Made by a program: the position numbers and the translations under genes. Source: Pseudanabaena biceps PCC 7429 (GTDB taxonomy: Bacteria; Cyanobacteriota; Cyanobacteriia; Pseudanabaenales; Pseudanabaenaceae). From it: a stretch of 50,485 nucleotides of DNA. Under the pieces are notes generated by a model, which was given only the letters and a program-made list of their open reading frames with translations, had not been told where the DNA came from and did no database searches. Location of the stretch: contig NZ_ALWB01000011.1 of NCBI RefSeq assembly GCF_000332215.1, positions 1 through 50,485 of the forward strand, in the 5' to 3' direction. Shown here piece after piece: positions 24,271 through 32,444 of this stretch (its first letter is position 1; each line of letters begins with the position of its first letter).

Positions 24271-25266
24271 ATGGAACTTGCAACTCTTCGATCGCACCAG
24301 TGGTTTAAACTCATCTGTGGTGCTAGTTATCAGGATTTACCTGCCATTCGCAATTTGGCTCTGATCTACACCCTCGCAGGCGCAGATTGTATAGATATGG
24401 CTCCCGAGCCTGCCACGATTCGGGCTGCACGGGAGGGCGTAGCGGTGGCATTAGAGTTAGACCTACAGGCGATCGCTCCTTTAATAATGGTTAGCTTCAA
24501 CGATGGAGAAGACCCCCATTTTCGGAAAGCGGTCTTTGATCCTCAGTTATGTCCGCACGACTGCCCAAGACCTTGCGAAAAGGTATGCCCCACCACAGCA
24601 ATCAAGTTTAGTAATGATTACAATGGGATCATGCCAAATCTTTGTTATGGGTGCGGTCGTTGTCTACCCCTATGTCCAGTGAAGATAATCCATACTCGCG
24701 AACAGGTCTATGTCCCTGAAGATATCTTTGATGAAGTACTTAATCAGTCCATTAATGCGATCGAAATTCATACTCAGCCCCATCGCACTCAAGAATTTGC
24801 CTCATTTTGGCGGCGATTAAGTCCGATTATCCCTCAACTCAAGCTGGTGGCAGTTAGTTTCCCAGACTGTGATGATTTGCGTGAATATCTCATGTCTTTA
24901 CTAAGGGTGATGCAGCCCCAGCCGCGATCGCTGATCTGGCAAACCGATGGTAGACCCATGAGTGGTGATATCGGTGATGGGGCTACCCGAGCTGCCTTGC
25001 AATTAGGACAAAAAGTTTTGGATTTTCAGTTACCCATTGGTTTTGTGCAATTGGCTGGTGGTACAAATGCAAGTACTGTTCCGAAGCTACGCCAAGCTGA
25101 TATTCCCGTGGCTGGAGTTGCCTACGGTAGCTATGCTCGCAAGATTGTAATGAATTTTCTTGAAGGTTTGGAGGAGCCTATCCCCGATCGCCTTGAAGAT
25201 CGCCCCGATTTGCTCAGACAAGCTGTGGCGATCGCCCGCAATCTAGTTTCACAAATCAAATCTTGA
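24271..25266 (+). CDS. ldpA: Circadian period modulator LdpA, iron-sulfur protein
   Basis: 331 aa. LdpA sets circadian period according to light/redox state in Synechococcus and is known as a two-cluster iron-sulfur protein associated with KaiA/CikA/SasA. Two clusters of cysteines are seen: C94, C98, C102, C106 (CPHDCPRPCEKVCP) and C125, C128, C131, C135 (CYGCGRCLPLCP), consistent with two [4Fe-4S] centres. The N-terminal part (LICGASYQDLPAIRNLALIYTLAGADCIDMA) and C-terminal GFVQLAGGTNASTVPKL resemble a TIM-barrel-like fold. Cytoplasmic. It diverges from the ndhF-ndhD-cup operon, another redox-linked function; shared regulation is possible but unproven. Alternative name: ferredoxin-like 4Fe-4S protein. 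Confidence 0.92.
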   Translation: MELATLRSHQWFKLICGASYQDLPAIRNLALIYTLAGADCIDMAPEPATIRAAREGVAVALELDLQAIAPLIMVSFNDGEDPHFRKAVFDPQLCPHDCPRPCEKVCPTTAIKFSNDYNGIMPNLCYGCGRCLPLCPVKIIHTREQVYVPEDIFDEVLNQSINAIEIHTQPHRTQEFASFWRRLSPIIPQLKLVAVSFPDCDDLREYLMSLLRVMQPQPRSLIWQTDGRPMSGDIGDGATRAALQLGQKVLDFQLPIGFVQLAGGTNASTVPKLRQADIPVAGVAYGSYARKIVMNFLEGLEEPIPDRLEDRPDLLRQAVAIARNLVSQIKS

Positions 25267-25369
25267 AAGTCAAACTTGAAATTCAAACCTGAACTTCAAA
25301 CTTAAAATCCAATTCTAAAATCCCATCTTAAAAAGTCTTAATAACTATGCACGACAACGAAATTAAACA

Positions 25370-25467
25370 ACTAGGCAAAAACTAGGCAAAAACTAGGCAG
25401 AGATGAACATTTCGTCGCCCATCTTGTCCCGCATCTTTTAATTGTTAAACATTAATTGTTAAACATT
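25370..25467. repeat. Two sets of short tandem repeats upstream of the ycf45-like gene
   Basis: ACTAGGCAAAA at 25370-25380 and 25381-25391 with a third partial unit to 25398 (11-bp period), and AATTGTTAAACATT at 25440-25453 and 25454-25467 (14-bp period). The gap 25267-25504 also has a loose run of CAAACTT-like repeats after ldpA. No gene seen there. Confidence 0.8.
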
Positions 25468-25504
25468 AATTTTAAAAAATTAACCATAAAAAACTAAAAG
25501 CCTA

Positions 25505-27280
25505 ATGGAATCAATCCGCAAGCAAGTTACAGATAATCTCGATCAACTTCTCGATATTTTGCCACCGCGTATCAAAAATAGCCTCGAACTATGTGGTGGT
25601 TTAGAACAACTTGTCGAAATTGTGATGGACTTAGGTAGGTTGCCCGAAGCCCGTTATTTTGACACGACTAAATACTTAACCGATGATCCGATTACCAAAG
25701 AGGATTTGGCGATCTGTGTCCAGCAAGTTGGCGAATTTGGAGGCGATAATCGGGCAGGAATCGAGCGCACCCTACACCGTATCAGTGCCATTCGCAACCG
25801 CAAAGGCGAAATTATCGGATTAACCTGTCGCGTTGGCAGAGCCGTCTACGGTACGATCGCCATGATTCGCGACTTGGTAGAAACAGGTAAATCAATTTTG
25901 CTCTTGGGTAAGCCTGGAATGGGCAAAACTACTGCCCTGCGCGAAATTGCCCGCGTCCTTGCCGACGATCTCAATAAGCGGGTTGTGATTATCGATTCTT
26001 CCAATGAGATTGCGGGCGATGGGGATATTCCTCACCCTGCGATCGGTCGGGCGCGAAGAATGCAGGTCTCTCAACCCGAACTGCAACACCAAGTTATGAT
26101 CGAGGCTGTGGAAAATCACATGCCTGAAGTCATTGTGATTGATGAAATTGGTACAGAGTTAGAAGCCCTTGCCGCTAGAACGATCGCCGAACGAGGAGTG
26201 CAACTGGTTGGCACAGCCCACGGCAATCAATTGGCTAATCTCATTAAAAATCCTACCCTCTCCGATCTGATCGGTGGCATTCAGTCCGTTACCCTCGGTG
26301 ACGAAGAAATGCGCCGCAGGGGCTTGCCCCAAAAAAGCATCCTCGAACGCAAGGCTCAGCCTACCTTTGATATTGCCGTAGAAATGTGGGAACGCTACCG
26401 CTGGGCAGTCCATACCGATGTCGCAGGTACGATCGATATGCTCCTGCGCGATCGCGATCCTGGTCGTCAAATTCGGGCAGTCAGCGATGCGGGTGAAGTT
26501 ACGACCACGGAGGAGAAGCCTAAAAATCCTGAAGTGATGCGCAATCCTGCGGTCAAGGGTTGGCGGGCGACGGGCAAAATCAAACCCTTGCCCATCGATC
26601 CACAGGTGCAAATGCGTTCCGAGGTTGCCGATCTGACGAGTAAGATTGATCGCAATATCGATCGCAATATCGATCGCATTGATCGCAATACGGTAGCCGA
26701 ACTAAATGAATCCATTGTTGAGGAAGAGGAAGAATTTGGCGATCTTGCCTCTTACGATACGATGCGGGAGCGGTTTGGCACTCTCAATGTTTATCTCTAC
26801 GGAGTTAGCCGCCATCAAACCGAGCAGGTAGTGCAATCGATCAATTTGCCGATTGAAATTACCAAAGATCTTGATGAAGCTGATATTGTGCTTGCCCTGC
26901 GATCGCAGATTCGGACTAGCTCGAAAGTACGTCAAGTTGCCGAAGCAAGGCAAATTCCCATTCACGCGATCAAAACCAGTACCCTTCCGCAAATTACCCG
27001 TGCTTTGAGACGCATTTTACATATTGACGAAAGCCCAACCGATACGATTAGCGATCTGAATATGTTTGCCTATGGGGACTCTGAGGATGAAATCGAAGCC
27101 CTCGAAGAAACCCGTCTTGCCGTCGAACAGATTGTGATTCCCAAAGGTCAACCCGTGGAGTTGCTGCCCCGTTCGTCAATTATTCGGCGGATGCAACACG
27201 AGCTAGTCGAGCATTACCAATTGCGATCGGAAAGCTACGGCTCTGAACCCAACAGACGTTTGCGTATTTTTCCGAACTGA
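25505..27280 (+). CDS. Ycf45-like AAA ATPase with C-terminal R3H domain
   Basis: 591 aa. P-loop ATPase related to SpoIIIAA and plastid Ycf45: Walker A GKPGMGKTT (135-143), Walker B VIVIDEIGTE (209-218) and sensor GTAHG (236-240). An N-terminal region (1-110) is family-specific. After the ATPase comes a linker with DRN repeats (SKIDRNIDRNIDRIDRN, about 380-396) coded by near-HIP1 repeats, then an acidic patch (EEEEEFG) and a region ending in an R3H nucleic-acid-binding motif (RRMQHELVEHYQLRSESYG, about 562-580). Likely binds single-stranded nucleic acid; the biological role is unknown in cyanobacteria. Monocistronic, followed by hairpin repeats. Confidence 0.88.
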   Translation: MESIRKQVTDNLDQLLDILPPRIKNSLELCGGLEQLVEIVMDLGRLPEARYFDTTKYLTDDPITKEDLAICVQQVGEFGGDNRAGIERTLHRISAIRNRKGEIIGLTCRVGRAVYGTIAMIRDLVETGKSILLLGKPGMGKTTALREIARVLADDLNKRVVIIDSSNEIAGDGDIPHPAIGRARRMQVSQPELQHQVMIEAVENHMPEVIVIDEIGTELEALAARTIAERGVQLVGTAHGNQLANLIKNPTLSDLIGGIQSVTLGDEEMRRRGLPQKSILERKAQPTFDIAVEMWERYRWAVHTDVAGTIDMLLRDRDPGRQIRAVSDAGEVTTTEEKPKNPEVMRNPAVKGWRATGKIKPLPIDPQVQMRSEVADLTSKIDRNIDRNIDRIDRNTVAELNESIVEEEEEFGDLASYDTMRERFGTLNVYLYGVSRHQTEQVVQSINLPIEITKDLDEADIVLALRSQIRTSSKVRQVAEARQIPIHAIKTSTLPQITRALRRILHIDESPTDTISDLNMFAYGDSEDEIEALEETRLAVEQIVIPKGQPVELLPRSSIIRRMQHELVEHYQLRSESYGSEPNRRLRIFPN

Positions 27281-27291
27281 CCTCAGTGAAT

Positions 27292-27494
27292 TATAACTAT
27301 ATTCATTTACAGCAATTATCGCTCAAACCCAATAGAGAGTTGCGGCGCGAAGCTCCGCAACTCTCTATTGGGTTTGATGTCCTGACTTACCCAGTAATGT
27401 TTTGCGATTCCAAAAGTGGCAACGCCATTTTTGGAATTGGTATAACGTGAGTGGCGACAGCTATATGCCCTGATACACTTGGCGATAGCTATAG
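27292..27494. repeat. Mosaic: type 4 hairpin joined to half a type 1 element
   Basis: Left TATAACTATA, then TACAGCAATTATCG (a type 2 left end), a 23-bp stem TCAAACCCAATAGAGAGTTG... (27323-27377), CTTACCCAGTAATGTTTT (type 1 linker), the stem ATTCCAAAAGTGGC-AAC-GCCATTTTTGGAAT (27407-27437), TTGGTATA, and finally GTGGCGACAGCTATA and GGCGATAGCTATAG (type 4 right end, in two copies). Parts of three families are fused. It doubles as the 3' region of the ycf45-like gene. Confidence 0.75.
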
Positions 27495-27504
27495 ATAAAA
27501 AGTT

Positions 27505-29022
27505 ATGAAGATATTGCTCGTTGAGGATGATGAATTACTAATTGCTGTTTTAACTAAAAGTTTGGCAGAACATCACTATATTGTGGATGTGGTCAAGGAT
27601 GGCGAGATGGGATGGACCTATGGCTCTACCTTTGATTACGATTTGATTCTCTTAGATATAGTTTTGCCTAAGCTAGATGGTATTCATCTATGTCAACGAT
27701 TGCGAGCAGAGGGCTATACTACACCAATTCTATTGCTGACCGCGCAAAATGCCAGTACGGCGAAGGTTAGTGGATTAGATGCAGGGGCGGATGATTATGT
27801 GGTGAAGCCCTTTGATTTACCTGAGTTAATTGCAAGAATTCGGGCATTATTGCGTCGGAGTAATGCCAGTTCTTTTCCTCTATTAGTTTGGGGAGATTTA
27901 TTGTTAAATCCGAGTACCTGTGAGGTTTCTTACAATGGTCATCCCTTAACCCTAACTAATAAAGAATATGAGCTGTTGGAGCTATTACTGCGCGATAGCC
28001 AGCATTTGCTAAGCGCTGATGAAATTCTCGATCGCCTTTGGTCTTCCGATGAATTTCCTTCAGAGGCAACAGTGCGATCGCATATTCGGCGGTTACGGCA
28101 TAAATTAGTATCCGTGGGCGCACCCTCGGATTTTATCGCGACCGTGCATGGACGCGGCTATTACCTGAAAGCGCCAGATCCTTTAGTCCAAAAAGATCTA
28201 CCGACTCCCCCATTGCTTGGCGCTCAAGATTCTAGCAATCACTCGACTCGTCAGGAAATGTATTTGGCATTTTTAAATGAACAGTGGATTAATACTAAAC
28301 CGAGGAGTTTGGAACAGGTCAAGAACATATTTCAAGTATTGCAGAAATTAAAATCTGGGGAATTAGATCCGCAATTGCAGACCCAAGCGTACCAAATTGC
28401 CCATAAATTGACTGGTACGTTAGGAACTTTGGGATTGACGATCGCTATGCAGTCGGCTAGTCAGTTAGAAAATCTGCTCAAAAGTCAAACATTACTCAAA
28501 AAAAATCAATTAGAAATATTAGAAGCTTTAGCTATTTCCTTAGAGAATTCCATTCAAAGCATAGACTCAATTTGTAATGCACCTGTGGCAGCGATTTCTG
28601 ATTTTGCATTTTCGTTACTTGAACAAGATGCTTCGCAAATGGTTATAAAGGTGATGATTGTAGATGATGATATTGACTGCCTGCGATCGCTGCTGAGGTT
28701 GCTCAAGCCTTGGGGATTTAAAGTGACAACCTTAGCTGATCCTAAGGATTTTTGGACAGTGTTGCAATCCGTTTTGCCCGATGTTTTAGTCTTAGATGTG
28801 AATATGCCACAGGTTAACGGGATTGAAATCTGTCAGGCTCTAAGGAGCAACCTCGACTGGCGGCGCTTACCAGTGCTATTTCTCAGTGTGATGAATGATG
28901 CCAATACCCAAAATCTCGCTTTTAGCGTTGGGGCGGATGACTATTTATGTAAACCAGTCGTAGGCGTAGATCTAGTGAACAGGATTCACAATCGACTACA
29001 ACGAATTAAGGCTTACCAGTAA
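27505..29022 (+). CDS. Hybrid response regulator REC-wHTH-HPt-REC
   Basis: 505 aa. Receiver 1 (1-120: E7 D8 D9, D51, K101) and an OmpR-type winged helix (125-223, ELLELLLRDSQHLLSADEIL, then RGYYLKAPD) form a DNA-binding regulator. Next is an HPt-like helical domain (about 250-355) with H300 in QIAHKLTGTLGTLG, then a second receiver (383-503: D387-D389, D431, K482). All four relay sites look intact, so phosphate could move between receivers through H300 in one chain. No kinase gene is adjacent. Target genes are unknown; pcyA is the next gene but separated by two repeat elements. The stop codon overlaps a palindrome by one base. Confidence 0.88.
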   Translation: MKILLVEDDELLIAVLTKSLAEHHYIVDVVKDGEMGWTYGSTFDYDLILLDIVLPKLDGIHLCQRLRAEGYTTPILLLTAQNASTAKVSGLDAGADDYVVKPFDLPELIARIRALLRRSNASSFPLLVWGDLLLNPSTCEVSYNGHPLTLTNKEYELLELLLRDSQHLLSADEILDRLWSSDEFPSEATVRSHIRRLRHKLVSVGAPSDFIATVHGRGYYLKAPDPLVQKDLPTPPLLGAQDSSNHSTRQEMYLAFLNEQWINTKPRSLEQVKNIFQVLQKLKSGELDPQLQTQAYQIAHKLTGTLGTLGLTIAMQSASQLENLLKSQTLLKKNQLEILEALAISLENSIQSIDSICNAPVAAISDFAFSLLEQDASQMVIKVMIVDDDIDCLRSLLRLLKPWGFKVTTLADPKDFWTVLQSVLPDVLVLDVNMPQVNGIEICQALRSNLDWRRLPVLFLSVMNDANTQNLAFSVGADDYLCKPVVGVDLVNRIHNRLQRIKAYQ

Positions 29023-29064
29023 TACCAAAGCTCAAAATGGCTATGCCATTTTGAGCTTTGGTAT
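29022..29064. repeat. Perfect 43-nt palindrome (solo type 1 hairpin)
   Basis: ATACCAAAGCTCAAAATGGC, loop TAT, then its exact complement to 29064. It starts at the last base of the regulator's stop codon. It is the right-hand hairpin of the type 1 element with TACCAA/TTGGTA ends. Likely works as a terminator in both directions. Confidence 0.88.
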
Positions 29065-29105
29065 AATTATCGTGAAGCACCACGTTCAAACCCTTTGATG
29101 ATTTC

Positions 29106-29209
29106 TAAGTAGCTAGGCATAAGTAACCTTAAAACCTAGAAGAGCATACCGCCCGCGCAGCGGGCGGTATGCTCTCTAGTTTTGGTTTTTAATTCTGCCT
29201 AGCTCCTTA
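29106..29209. repeat. Type 3 repeat element (104 bp)
   Basis: TAAGTAGCTAGGCATAAGTA left; the right end read in reverse is GTAAGGAGCTAGGCAGA. Core AGAGCATACCGCCCGC-GCA-GCGGGCGGTATGCTCT. Compared with 15863-15968, the stem base pair changes on both arms together (CGTACC/GGTACG versus CATACC/GGTATG), a compensated change. Confidence 0.85.
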
Positions 29210-29289
29210 CACGCATTTTGCACAAAAAATCAGTCATGGTCAAACAATAAATACTTTTTAAAAATTCATATACATTGAGATAAAATCGC

Positions 29290-30033
29290 ATGACTCAAGC
29301 TACACAAGTGTCGCTGCGAGAGCAACAATATCCTTTAATTCATAACTTAGCTGATTGTATTGAAGCTGTCTGGAGAGAAAACTTAGATTTGTCCTCTTAT
29401 CAAGTGCCCGAAGATTTGGGTTATGTCGAGGGTGCTTTAGAAGGCGAACGTCTAGTCATTGAAAATCACTGCTATAAAACTCCTCAGTTTCGGAAGTTAC
29501 ATTTAGAACTCGCGAGAGTTGGTAATGGTCTAGATATTCTCCACTGTGTGATGTTTCCCAATCCTGAATATGGGATTCCCATTTTTGGAGCCGATTTAGT
29601 AGGTGGTCGTGGAAGTATTAGTGCGGCGATCGTTGATTTATCCCCAGTGCATCCCGAACGTGCTTTACCTCGCAGTTATTACAATGCGCTATCTAATTTG
29701 CCAGCGCTGCAATTCGAGCAGACCCGTGAGTTACCACAATGGGGCGATATTTTTTCAGATTTTTGTTTGTTTGTGCGTCCCATGGGCGATCGTGAAGAGG
29801 CTGATTTCTTAAAAAGAGTGAGGGAATATCTGACCCTGCATTGTCAGCTAGCAGTAGCGACAGAGCCATTAACAACTTCCCTTGAAATCGAGCAAGTTCT
29901 AGCTGGGCAGCGTTATTATTGCGAAAAACAACAACAAAATGATAAAACGAGACGCGTTCTCGAAAAGTCCTTTGGCACTGAATGGACAGAACGATACATG
30001 ACCACAATGCTGTTTGATCTTGCCACTGTTTGA
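29290..30033 (+). CDS. pcyA: Phycocyanobilin:ferredoxin oxidoreductase PcyA
   Basis: 247 aa. Reduces biliverdin IXalpha with four electrons from ferredoxin to phycocyanobilin, the chromophore of phycobilisomes and phytochromes. Close to Synechocystis PcyA in PEDLGYVEG...GERLVIEN, TPQFRKLHLELARVG and LDILHCVMFP. Catalytic residues known in Synechocystis as E76, H88 and D105 are here E73, H85 and D102, a uniform shift of three. The C-terminal NDKTRRVLEKSFGTEWTERYM is also conserved. Cytoplasmic/stromal. Transcribed alone: a type 3 repeat lies on each side (29106-29209, 30052-30139). Identification is secure. Confidence 0.97.
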   Translation: MTQATQVSLREQQYPLIHNLADCIEAVWRENLDLSSYQVPEDLGYVEGALEGERLVIENHCYKTPQFRKLHLELARVGNGLDILHCVMFPNPEYGIPIFGADLVGGRGSISAAIVDLSPVHPERALPRSYYNALSNLPALQFEQTRELPQWGDIFSDFCLFVRPMGDREEADFLKRVREYLTLHCQLAVATEPLTTSLEIEQVLAGQRYYCEKQQQNDKTRRVLEKSFGTEWTERYMTTMLFDLATV

Positions 30034-30051
30034 TCTTGCTTAAGGGATAGC

Positions 30052-30139
30052 TAAGTAGCTGGGTACAATTAAATATAAAACCCCAAAAGCTGTAACGCAC
30101 GCTGCACGTAAATTACGGCTTTTGGGGTTTTGATTTTAC
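30052..30139. repeat. Type 3 repeat element, right end degenerate
   Basis: TAAGTAGCTGGGTACAATTA left; core stem AACCCCAAAAGCTGTAA (apex CGCACGCTGCACG) with TTACGGCTTTTGGGGTT, followed by TTGATTTTACCC. The right terminal repeat is not recognisable. It follows pcyA and has a terminator form. Confidence 0.75.
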
Positions 30140-30177
30140 CCTAAAGCCCTTGTGGATTAAAATGCTCAGTCTAGTCA

Positions 30178-30301
30178 AAGGTAGCTGAGGGGAGTCGAAG
30201 CTACCTTTAGGTGAGTTCGGGATAATTTGAAACTGGCTTTGAGAAAGGGTTTGCGTAGCAAACCCTTTCTCACAGCCCGTTTCAAATTATCCCGAACTCA
30301 C
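30178..30301. repeat. Small hairpin followed by a 91-nt near-perfect palindrome
   Basis: AAAGGTAGCT/AGCTACCTTT (about 30178-30208), then arms of 44 bases (30211-30254 and 30258-30301) around loop GTA. The outer 23 bases GTGAGTTCGGGATAATTTGA... pair perfectly; the inner 21 (GGCTTTGAGAAAGGGTTTGC) pair with two mismatches. The inner part and ATAATTTGAA flank recur at 6001-6055. This is the longest palindrome in the window. Confidence 0.88.
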
Positions 30302-30302
30302 G

Positions 30303-30474
30303 TTTATTAGGTTTGTTTTTCAATTCCCAAAAATGTTGTCACACTTTCGTGAATTGGTATTATAGCTATATTCACTTAAATCAGGACATCAAACCCAATA
30401 GAGATTTGCGGCGCAACGCGCCACAAATCCCTATTGGGTTTGATTTTTTCCTAACATTACTGACTATAGCTATA
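30303..30474. repeat. Half type 1 element followed by a type 4 element (114 bp)
   Basis: AATTCCCAAAAATGTTGTCA...CACTTTCGTGAATTGGTAT is the right half of type 1. At 30361-30474 TATAGCTATA ends enclose the 23-bp stem TCAAACCCAATAGAGATTTG... (30389-30443) with flanks CAGGACA and TTCCTAACA, the type 4 arrangement. Then the gap holds a short terminator-like hairpin AATAAAAAGCAGCG/CGCTGCTTTTTATT (30478-30510). Confidence 0.8.
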
Positions 30475-30809
30475 CTTAATAAAAAGCAGCGCAATACGCT
30501 GCTTTTTATTACTATTTATTAACGATCGCTATATCTGAAAAGAACAAAGAAATACTCGTTTATATCAATGTATTGTCAATAGCTTCCATAAGTCTTTCAG
30601 ATTGCGTTCGATGCTTCCCTAGAATTACTTTTCAATGTTTCGGAATAGTGTTTCAGAATAGTGTTTCAGAATATTTTTAGCCAATATCCTTGACTGGGGC
30701 GATCGATATCAATCAATGACGGATAGATAAATTAACGGTCAAATTAATGATCAAATTAATGCTCAAATTAACGGTCAAGAACAACTACTAGACATTTGCT
30801 AGAGATTTG
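30475..30809. other. Non-coding stretch with two tandem-repeat runs
   Basis: After the hairpin at 30478-30510 I see no gene. TGTTTCRGAATAG is repeated three times with a 13-bp period (30636-30674) and AAATTAAYGRTC-like 12-mers four times (30729-30776). Both runs lie 3' of the small minus-strand gene at 30810. Confidence 0.7.
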
Positions 30810-31082
30810 CTAGGCATTTACAGTTTCACGGACGGGAATTACGGTTACTGACTTAACATCTTTACTCTTATCGCGAGTATCGTTAATACTGACAACCGTA
30901 TAAGTTTTGGTGTTGTCGGCTCGAAATACGTCACCCACGGCAAGGGGCTTGTTGTAGTTCAATGCACCAATAAAGCGTTGGTGAAGATCGGTCATTAAAT
31001 ACTGCATAAACTCCTCGTTCAATATGGAAAGGCTGAGAAACAATTTACGCCCCATACCCAAAGTGTATGTTGCTACTGCCAT
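30810..31082 (-). CDS. Small conserved-looking hypothetical protein
   Basis: 90 aa, not recognised. Mixed alpha/beta composition, no TM helix; segments NYNKPLAVGDVFRADN and YTVVSINDTRDKSKDVKSVTVIPV suggest a small beta-barrel-like C-terminal domain. The ATG at 31082 lacks a ribosome-binding site; an internal ATG (Met26, MQYLMTDL, near 31007) has GAGG five bases upstream and would give 65 aa, so the start is uncertain. The region just upstream (31085-31114) has GTATACC...GGTATATA dyad symmetry. Divergent from queA. Coding seems likely from the even codon use, but there is no functional clue. Confidence 0.55.
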   Translation of the reverse strand: MAVATYTLGMGRKLFLSLSILNEEFMQYLMTDLHQRFIGALNYNKPLAVGDVFRADNTKTYTVVSINDTRDKSKDVKSVTVIPVRETVNA

Positions 31083-31230
31083 CTGTATACCACTGTTTTG
31101 CCAATTGGTATATAAAATTTCTTATATTTTTTTGTCACTTAGTCACTTTTTGACAAACACTTAGAGGAGTGCTGCATATTTTGCTGCATATTTTTAAGTA
31201 GTGCCCATATCCCAAAATGTAACTTCATCT

Positions 31231-32286
31231 ATGACCTCATCGCCTGCTGAACTTGCGCCTGATTTCGCGTTAAGTGCCTATGATTATGAATTGCCAAGCG
31301 ATCGCATTGCTCAAGATCCAGTTACACCGAGGGATTCATCGCGACTACTGGTGATTGAGCGCGATCGCAATTTGCGACATCATCACTTTTACGATCTGCC
31401 AGATTTTTTGCAGGCAGGGGATTTGCTAGTTTTTAATAACACCAAGGTTATTCCCGCTCGAATGTACGGACAGAAGCTATCGGGGGTTCCTGTGGAGATT
31501 TTGTTAATGGAGCCAGTAGGTCACAATCGCTGGTTGGCGTTGGTCAAACCAGGGAAGCGATTGCCAGTAGGTAGCACGATCGTTTTTGCTGAGCGGGTCA
31601 AAGCGACGGTCGAAGGGATTGAAACCTCGACAAGGGCAAGGGAATTGCAATTTCACATCCCTGAGGATGCTGACCTCGACAAAATTATTGATCAATTAGG
31701 TAAGGTTCCTTTGCCTCCCTATGTCACCGATTCCCATACTGATGCAGAGCGCTATCAAACGATCTATGCTGAGGTGTCTGGAGCGATCGCTGCACCAACG
31801 GCGGGGTTACATTTTACGGAGTCCCTGTTTCAAACGCTGTCCGATCGCGGTATTGATAAATCCTTTGTGACTTTGCATGTGGGGATTGGTACTTTTCGTC
31901 CTGTGGAGACTGAGGACATCACTCAGCATGTGATGCATAACGAGTGGTGTGAAGTGCCAGAGGAAACGATCGCCAAAATCAAGGAAACCAAGGCAAAAGG
32001 CGGGCGCGTAATTGGTGTGGGCAGTACGGTGGCGCGATCGCTGGAAAATGCTAATTATGAAGCTTTTCGGGGTAAAACGAATCTCATGATTTATCCAGGT
32101 TATGAATGGAAAGTATTAGATGGCATGATCACTAATTTTCATTTGCCCAAGTCCACGTTATTAATGATGGTGGCTTCTTTTTTGGGAGAGTCGGGACGGG
32201 AATTTTTAATGTCGGTATACCAAGAAGCGATCGCCAAAGACTATCGTTTTTATTCCTTTGGCGATGCCATGTTAATTCTTCGATAA
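31231..32286 (+). CDS. queA: tRNA queuosine synthesis enzyme QueA (SAM:tRNA ribosyltransferase-isomerase)
   Basis: Transfers the ribosyl part of SAM to 7-aminomethyl-7-deazaguanine in the wobble position of tRNA (GUN anticodons), giving epoxyqueuosine. About 351 aa. Motifs: YDYELPSDRIAQDP, GDLLVFNNTKVIPARMYG, AAPTAGLHFTESLF, TLHVGIGTFRPV and NFHLPKSTLLMMVASFLG, all standard. Start: I chose ATG 31231, which gives a short family-like N-terminus; GTG 31201 would add ten residues and cannot be excluded. Cytoplasmic. Divergent from the small gene at 30810. A perfect 17-bp hairpin follows the stop and is probably its terminator. Confidence 0.95.
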   Translation: MTSSPAELAPDFALSAYDYELPSDRIAQDPVTPRDSSRLLVIERDRNLRHHHFYDLPDFLQAGDLLVFNNTKVIPARMYGQKLSGVPVEILLMEPVGHNRWLALVKPGKRLPVGSTIVFAERVKATVEGIETSTRARELQFHIPEDADLDKIIDQLGKVPLPPYVTDSHTDAERYQTIYAEVSGAIAAPTAGLHFTESLFQTLSDRGIDKSFVTLHVGIGTFRPVETEDITQHVMHNEWCEVPEETIAKIKETKAKGGRVIGVGSTVARSLENANYEAFRGKTNLMIYPGYEWKVLDGMITNFHLPKSTLLMMVASFLGESGREFLMSVYQEAIAKDYRFYSFGDAMLILR

Positions 32287-32291
32287 TCCCC

Positions 32292-32328
32292 AAAGGATTG
32301 GCGCACGCGCAGCGTGCGCCAATCCTTT
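32292..32328. terminator. Hairpin after queA
   Basis: AAAGGATTGGCGCACGC, loop GCA, then the exact 17-base complement to 32328 and TTATAT. The apex GCGCACGC...GCGTGCGC matches that of the type 3 repeats (e.g. 35580-35615). Confidence 0.75.
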
Positions 32329-32330
32329 TA

Positions 32331-32431
32331 TATCAAAGCTGAAAATGGCGTAGCCATTTTCAGCTTTGAAAACCCTTACTGGGTTTGGTTTTTAATTCAC
32401 AAAAATGTTGTCACACTTTCGTGAATTGGTA
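32331..32431. repeat. Type 1 repeat element, complete (101 bp)
   Basis: Opposite orientation to those at 15347 and 18681. TATCAA/TTGGTA ends; stems TCAAAGCTGAAAATGGC-GTA (32333-32369) and AATTCACAAAAATGTTG...CACTTTCGTGAATT; linker AACCCTTACTGGGTTTGG. Confidence 0.82.
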
Positions 32432-32444
32432 TTAGCTCTTGCTA

